Assembly (NCBI GenBank): GCA_025362115.1
Contig: JANYIK010000136.1
Location: 1-17,708, forward strand
Reading direction: 5' to 3'
Length of the DNA: 17,708 bases
DNA from: Methylophilaceae bacterium
GTDB taxonomy: Bacteria > Pseudomonadota > Gammaproteobacteria > Burkholderiales > Methylophilaceae
In this document: positions 14,011 to 17,708 of the stretch, piece after piece
How positions within the stretch are numbered: the stretch's first letter is position 1
Layout: each line of letters starts with the position of its first letter
Position numbers and translations under genes: made by a program
The notes under the pieces: generated by a model
Database searches by the model: none
Seen by the model: only the letters and a program-made list of their open reading frames with translations
Told to the model about the DNA's origin: nothing

Positions 14011-14039
14011 AATTTATCTTATTTCCAATAAGATAGCAA
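14011..14039 (-). promoter_or_regulatory. Candidate pagL promoter
   Basis: On the minus strand, TTGCTA (14039-14034; 4 of 6 matches) and TAAATT (14016-14011; 4 of 6) are 17 bp apart. This puts the transcript start about 30 nt before the pagL ATG, with a good ribosome binding site in that leader. A palindrome fills the spacer (separate entry). Confidence 0.4.
14016..14034. promoter_or_regulatory. Palindrome, possible operator
   Basis: ATCTTATT (14016-14023), a TCC centre, and AATAAGAT (14027-14034) form a perfect 8-bp inverted repeat. It lies exactly between the candidate -35 and -10 of pagL and about 30 bp before the RNA methyltransferase start on the other strand. The placement fits a dimeric repressor site; the regulator is not recognisable to me. 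Confidence 0.4.
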
Positions 14040-14063
14040 CTTGTTTTCGAGCCATTTTCATTC

Positions 14064-14840
14064 ATGAAACAAATCACCTCGCGCGACAACCCATTATTCA
14101 AGCAACTTAAGAAGCTGGCTACGTCTTCTCGCGAGCGGCGCAAAGCGGGACAAACTTTGCTGGATGGCGCGCATTTGCTGCAAAGTTATAGGGCGACGGG
14201 CGCTGTGCCAGAGTTGTTAATTTTGGCGGAACAGGGTAGTCACAACGGCGAGCTCACCGCACCACTGACCGATGTTGCGGTAAGTTCAGTGGTTACAATG
14301 CCGGACGCGATGTTTGCCGAATTGTCGCCGGTTGAAACCCCAAGTGGCATTTTGGCTTTGATTCCGATAGCACCATTCATGCCGCCATTACAGCCTGAGT
14401 TCTGTTTGCTGGTTGAAGATGTGCAAGATCCAGGAAATTTGGGTTCTATATTGCGCTCGGCGGCGGCGGCGGGTGTGAATGTGGCCTATCTATCTGAGGG
14501 CTGCGCTGACCCTTGGTCGCCCAAGGTGTTGCGTGGGGGTATGGGGGCGCATTTTGCGCTGGCGATAGCAGAAAAAGTGGATTTATTGCAAATGCTTAAA
14601 GTTTTTACAGGGATTTCAGTGGCGACCAGCTTGGACGCTACAAAATCACTGTATCAGCTAGATTTGACAGGTCGTGTGGCGATGCTGGTGGGCAATGAAG
14701 GTTCGGGATTGTCTGCGGCATTGTTGTCATCGGCTAGTGAGCAGGTGCGTATTCCCATGTATGGCAACACGGAATCACTCAATGTGGCGGCGGCCACGGC
14801 GATTTGTCTGTTTGAGCGTGTCAGGCAGCTTAGTGCCTAG
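14064..14840 (+). CDS. TrmH/SpoU-family RNA 2'-O-methyltransferase
   Basis: A 258-residue SPOUT-class RNA methyltransferase. The N-terminal L30-like substrate-binding part (about 1-100) includes RRKAGQTLLDGAHLL. The knotted catalytic domain has motif 1 DPGNLGSILRSA (122-133, with N125 and R131), motif 2 VGNEGSGLS (209-217), and motif 3 IPMYGNTESLNVAAATAICLFE (230-251). Such enzymes methylate ribose 2'-OH in rRNA or tRNA using S-adenosylmethionine. The exact target cannot be told from sequence, since RlmB, TrmH and uncharacterised relatives share these motifs. No ribosome binding site is clear. Its 3' end overlaps the hslO 3' end by 11 bp on the opposite strand, without a terminator. Confidence 0.9.
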   Translation: MKQITSRDNPLFKQLKKLATSSRERRKAGQTLLDGAHLLQSYRATGAVPELLILAEQGSHNGELTAPLTDVAVSSVVTMPDAMFAELSPVETPSGILALIPIAPFMPPLQPEFCLLVEDVQDPGNLGSILRSAAAAGVNVAYLSEGCADPWSPKVLRGGMGAHFALAIAEKVDLLQMLKVFTGISVATSLDATKSLYQLDLTGRVAMLVGNEGSGLSAALLSSASEQVRIPMYGNTESLNVAAATAICLFERVRQLSA

Positions 14841-15702
14841 TTTCGCCACCGGGCACGGCGATGTCGGTGACAAATAGTTGTTCTGCGTCTATCTTGTCGA
14901 ACTCGTAACGCTGATTACAAAACTCGCAATGCACCTCTATATGCTTGCGCTCGTTCACCAGCTTGGCGATTTCTTCCTCACCCAGCATACGTAGCACATT
15001 GGCCACTCCGGCGCGTGAACACGGACAACTAAAGGCGATCGCTTGCGGCTCAAATAGTCGCACGTCTTCCTCAAAAAAAAGCCTGTGCAGCAAAGTCTGG
15101 GCAGATAATTCAAGCAACTCATTCGGTTTGACCGTGCCGCCAAGCTGCGTGATTCTGTTCCAGTCATCATCATCATCTTGCAATGGTTGATCTGGTAGCT
15201 TCTGCAGCAGCATGCCAGCCGCATTGTGGTCGTTAGCGGTTAGCCACAATACGGTATCCAATTGCTCGGAGCGGGCCATATAGCCAGCGATTATGTCGGC
15301 GATGCTATCGCCTTCAAGCGGCACCACACCTTGATAACTCTGCCCGTCGTGTGGCAATAAGGTAATCACGCATTTGCCATTGCCTACCAGTTTGTTCAAG
15401 CTTTCTGCAACAGGTAACTCGTCGCTCCATTTTGCGGTGGCGCGCATGGTCATGTCGCTATTGCATTCCACCACCAGTAGCGACAACAAGCCATCACCTT
15501 GGATCTGCAATACTAAAGCGCCATCTAGCTTAAGTGTGGCGGTGAGTAGTGCGGCGGCGGCCATGAGTTCACCCAGAATAATTCGCAAGGCAACAGGGTA
15601 GTCGTGGCGCTCTAACACCGATTGCCAAGTGGCTTCTAAACGCACCACTTCGCCACGTATGGGGGTGTTTTCAAAAATAAAACGGTTCAATTGATCTTGC
15701 AT
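14830..15702 (-). CDS. hslO: Redox-regulated chaperone Hsp33
   Basis: A 290-residue Hsp33, a cytoplasmic holdase chaperone that is off when its C-terminal cysteines bind zinc and on after oxidation. The redox switch is complete: CPC (C226, C228) and CEFC (C259, C262), spaced as in E. coli. The N-terminal domain shows FENTPIRGEVVRL, SDMTMRATAKW and YQGVVPLEGDSIADI features. An unusual run of five acidic residues (DDDDD) lies just after the PDQPLQ segment. ATG 15702 gives the expected start MQDQLNRFIFENTPIRGE. The ribosome binding site is weak. It is the last minus-strand gene here, 58 bp downstream of a candidate small ORF and 226 bp after gluQ. Confidence 0.96.
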   Translation of the reverse strand: MQDQLNRFIFENTPIRGEVVRLEATWQSVLERHDYPVALRIILGELMAAAALLTATLKLDGALVLQIQGDGLLSLLVVECNSDMTMRATAKWSDELPVAESLNKLVGNGKCVITLLPHDGQSYQGVVPLEGDSIADIIAGYMARSEQLDTVLWLTANDHNAAGMLLQKLPDQPLQDDDDDWNRITQLGGTVKPNELLELSAQTLLHRLFFEEDVRLFEPQAIAFSCPCSRAGVANVLRMLGEEEIAKLVNERKHIEVHCEFCNQRYEFDKIDAEQLFVTDIAVPGGETRH

Positions 15703-15928
15703 ATTTACTGCAACACTCTCAAAACTTAAACGGTTGTTATCATATCACTGCAATATCGCTTCAATATGGTGCGGTTGTTGTCTGAGGTTTGAATATTACT
15801 TTGCTTATGGACTTGATTTTATTGCTAAGTAACTGATGTTGTTTGTCTTTATTAGGTGGCCTGATTGTTGCGTTTCTTTCCATTAAGCTCTTCTCCTAAA
15901 TAAACAAATAAAACATGAAATTGTCTAC
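15703..15928. other. AT-rich spacer between hslO and gluQ
   Basis: This is the longest gap without an established gene (226 bp), clearly AT-rich. It holds the candidate small ORF (15761-15883) and a repeated CGGTTGTT at 15731-15738 and 15772-15779. No terminator hairpin with a T run was seen after gluQ. No promoter for hslO stands out. Confidence 0.6.
15761..15883 (-). CDS. Candidate small protein, 40 residues
   Basis: An ORF too short for routine calling lies in the 226-bp gap between gluQ and hslO, on the same strand as both. ATG is at 15883 and TGA at 15763-15761. A strong AGGAG (15897-15893) sits 9 nt upstream, better than the sites of its neighbours. The peptide starts MERNATIRPPNKDKQ and ends TTTAPY. 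It has six Lys, two Arg and two acidic residues, so it is clearly basic, with no membrane segment or Cys. I recognise no family. GC by hand count is 36%, and AGA, AGG and ATA codons are used, unlike the flanking genes. That could mean a transferred or noncoding stretch. Whether it is translated is unknown. Confidence 0.35.
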   Translation of the reverse strand: MERNATIRPPNKDKQHQLLSNKIKSISKVIFKPQTTTAPY

Positions 15929-16801
15929 CTAGGTCGAGATTTTTATAGCTTGAACATGCGCCAATGACCAATGCGTTTTAGCCCAGTCCCACAGGGATTC
16001 TAGCGATTCATCGCGCAATGCGGTCGGTGGATGCTGCCCGAGAAAATCCAGCGCTTGCCATAAGGCAGGGACTGGATTTTTTGCATTAAGCGGCTGGGCT
16101 AGGTTTTGCTTGCTGAGTTTCTCGCCTTGGGCGTTGACCGCAATCGGCACATGCGCATAGTGTGGCGTGGGTAGCTTGAGCAAGCGCTGCAAGTGGATTT
16201 GACGCGGGGTAGAGCTGAGCAAGTCTGCACCACGCACGATTTGGGTGATGCCTTGCTCGGCATCGTCCACCACCACCGCGAGTTGATAGGCATACAATCC
16301 ATCGGCGCGTTTTAGCACAAAATCGCCGAGATCATGGCTCAAGTTCTGGCTTTGATGGCCTTGTATGGCATCATCGAAGCCGATGACATCGGCATTGGTG
16401 AGTACGCGCCAAGCGCCACTTTGGTGTTGGGCATGGCGACAGGTGCCGGGATACACCACACCTTCTATGCCTTGTAGCGCAGAATCGGCAATTTCTTTGC
16501 GTGAGCAAGTGCAGCGATAGACTAAACCTTGATGCTTCAGTTGCGTGAGTGCTGTTTCATAAGCCCCATGGCGTTCACTTTGCCGCATGACTTCAGCGTC
16601 CCACTCAAAACCGAAGGAATCTAGGGTTTTTAGAATTTCGTTGGCAGCACCAACTTGCTCGCGTGGGGGGTCTAGATCTTCGATACGAACTAGCCATTGG
16701 CCTTGCTGTGTCTTGGCTTCCAGATAACTGGCAGTGGCAGCGATGAGTGAGCCGAAGTGTAATGGTCCGGTGGGGGAGGGGGCGAAACGGCCTGTGACCA
16801 T
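15929..16801 (-). CDS. gluQ: Glutamyl-Q tRNA(Asp) synthetase
   Basis: A 290-residue truncated glutamyl-tRNA synthetase paralogue. It activates glutamate and attaches it to queuosine in the anticodon of tRNA-Asp. It has only the catalytic core: FAPSPTGPLHFGSLIAA (6-22, HIGH type), RIEDLDPPR (39-47), a zinc site with C97, C99, Y117 and C121, and KLSKQ (228-232) for KMSKS. The anticodon-binding domain of GluRS is absent and the total length matches GluQ, not GluRS (about 470). It starts 1 bp after the stop of the DUF3301 gene, so the two are cotranscribed. The candidate small ORF starts 45 bp after its stop. Confidence 0.95.
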   Translation of the reverse strand: MVTGRFAPSPTGPLHFGSLIAATASYLEAKTQQGQWLVRIEDLDPPREQVGAANEILKTLDSFGFEWDAEVMRQSERHGAYETALTQLKHQGLVYRCTCSRKEIADSALQGIEGVVYPGTCRHAQHQSGAWRVLTNADVIGFDDAIQGHQSQNLSHDLGDFVLKRADGLYAYQLAVVVDDAEQGITQIVRGADLLSSTPRQIHLQRLLKLPTPHYAHVPIAVNAQGEKLSKQNLAQPLNAKNPVPALWQALDFLGQHPPTALRDESLESLWDWAKTHWSLAHVQAIKIST

Positions 16802-16802
16802 G

Positions 16803-17150
16803 TTAATGCAAGGTGTAAACGTTATCTCGGTCGCGATGCGGCGGAATGTCTATATTCTCGACTTTACGCCCCAGTAAAGTCAATGTGCATGACAAGCGGT
16901 CTGCCCCAGTGTCGCTGACTTCAAAAGTGTAAGTGCGCTGGAAGCGCAAGCGACCATAAGCATCACGCGCTGCCCACAGGCGAGTTACAGCTACGCTTTC
17001 GTCTAGCAATTGTAGGCCATTGCTAGCTGCGGCTTGCCGTCCTGCGCTGATGGCGATTTCGTGCACACTCAATCCATCCAGCCAAAACCAGCCACCCAAC
17101 AGGATGGCGGCTAGCAGGACGAGTTCTAAGGGAATGTTGAAAAAGGACAA
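16803..17150 (-). CDS. DUF3301 family small membrane protein
   Basis: A 115-residue protein with one N-terminal membrane helix (about 8-24, with WFWLDGL following). A soluble domain continues with SVHEIAISAGRQAAASNGLQLLDESVAVTRLWAARDAYGRLRFQRTYTFEVSDTG. This matches my recollection of the DUF3301 family, often found next to gluQ in betaproteobacteria. No catalytic residues are recognisable, and the function is unknown. It ends 1 bp before gluQ and starts 29 bp after the cheA stop, so it may share a transcript with both. Confidence 0.8.
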   Translation of the reverse strand: MSFFNIPLELVLLAAILLGGWFWLDGLSVHEIAISAGRQAAASNGLQLLDESVAVTRLWAARDAYGRLRFQRTYTFEVSDTGADRLSCTLTLLGRKVENIDIPPHRDRDNVYTLH

Positions 17151-17179
17151 GCTGTAAAAGAACGTGCTTTAAGCGAACT

Positions 17180-17708
17180 TTATGCAAATAGCGCGGCTTT
17201 GGTTTCCTGTGTTTGCATGTCCAGCAGGGCTTCCATATCCAGCACTAGCACAATAGATCCATCGCCAGTAAGGGTGGCACCGGCAATGCCTTGCGGTTTG
17301 ATGTCTTGCAGTGATTTGATGACCACGTCAGACTGGCCGATGAAGCTATCAACCGCCATAATAAATACGCTGTCGCCAGACTGAATCAAGATGCCGAAAG
17401 CGGGTACTGATCTGTCTTGCCAGCCAATCAAGCTAGCTAAAGTGCGGATAGGTAGAACTTCTTCACGTACCACCATAGTGGCTTTGCCGGAAACCTGTTG
17501 CACATCGCCGGGGAGTATGGGGATGATTTCGCGCACCATAGATAAAGGCACAGCAAATGGTTGATCGCCCAAACGTACCATCAGCACTGGCAGAATAGCG
17601 AGGGTCAATGGCAACGTAATGCGGAATACTGAGCCTTTGCCTACGACAGAGGTAATATCAATCTTGCCGTTGAGTTTCTGGATGTTGGTTTTCACCACGT
17701 CCATGCCT
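17180..17708 (-). CDS. cheA: Chemotaxis histidine kinase CheA, C-terminal part
   Basis: The 5' end lies beyond the window. The visible 175 or so residues begin in the ATP-binding domain (GMDVVKTNIQKLNGKIDITSVVGKGSVFRITLPLTLAI, the G2-box end of a CheA HATPase). They continue with the P5 CheW-like regulatory domain (RLGDQPFAVPLSMVREII... to VLVLDMEALLD), which binds CheW and receptors. CheA phosphorylates CheY and CheB in response to chemoreceptors. A truncated view cannot exclude a related CheA-type hybrid kinase such as those in type IV pilus systems (PilL/ChpA), but those usually have a receiver domain after CheW, and here the protein ends soon after it. No terminator is visible between it and the DUF3301 gene. 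Confidence 0.9.
   Translation of the reverse strand, partial: GMDVVKTNIQKLNGKIDITSVVGKGSVFRITLPLTLAILPVLMVRLGDQPFAVPLSMVREIIPILPGDVQQVSGKATMVVREEVLPIRTLASLIGWQDRSVPAFGILIQSGDSVFIMAVDSFIGQSDVVIKSLQDIKPQGIAGATLTGDGSIVLVLDMEALLDMQTQETKAALFA

Noticed and set aside
1..17708. Search for tRNA, rRNA, CRISPR arrays, insertion sequences, attachment sites and defence genes
   Set aside because: I saw no repeat-spacer pattern, no transposase or integrase motif and no cloverleaf-like segment; the gaps are short and explained by promoters and terminators.

Overview
The window is chromosomal core sequence from a Gram-negative bacterium, most likely a betaproteobacterium. Support comes from a tyrA-aroA-cmk-rpsA-ihfB run followed by lapB-pyrF, an LPS deacylase-type outer-membrane protein, IHF beta, GluQ, Hsp33 and a DUF3301 protein. 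Hand counts on sampled lines give about 45-60% GC. A Nitrosomonadales/Gallionellaceae-like source is my guess from gene content only. I see no rRNA, tRNA, CRISPR array, insertion sequence or phage gene. No stretch over 300 bases lacks a gene.

Left part, plus strand (1-9612): the 3' end of the N-end-rule aminoacyl-transferase bpt overlaps a secreted/membrane Tim44-like protein gene. After a stem-loop and a candidate extended -10 promoter come tyrA, aroA and cmk, nearly without gaps (tyrosine synthesis, the last-but-one step of the chorismate pathway, CMP kinase). A terminator-like hairpin and a second hairpin precede rpsA, which is followed by ihfB and a strong intrinsic terminator. Then lapB, pyrF and ugd overlap one another. 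The usual lapA between ihfB and lapB is missing.

Middle part (9705-13410): a secreted ComEA-type helix-hairpin-helix protein with a Lys/Ala-rich tail, and metG converging on it through a shared bidirectional terminator. metG is divergent from the Fe-S carrier gene apbC, which ends in a perfect hairpin facing pagL.

Right part (13427-17708): pagL on the minus strand and a SpoU-family RNA methyltransferase gene diverge from a short AT-rich promoter region. On the minus strand, reading leftwards, come the 3' end of cheA, a DUF3301 membrane protein, gluQ, a candidate unlisted 40-residue basic ORF with a good ribosome binding site, and hslO (Hsp33), whose 3' end overlaps that of the methyltransferase gene.

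The genes are mostly housekeeping, and I do not see a convincing new multi-gene system. The items most worth following are: the candidate small gene between gluQ and hslO; a palindrome that exactly fills the -35/-10 spacer of a candidate pagL promoter; Asn in place of the catalytic Glu in PagL; a near-leaderless GTG start for tyrA; and the two-hairpin rpsA leader.
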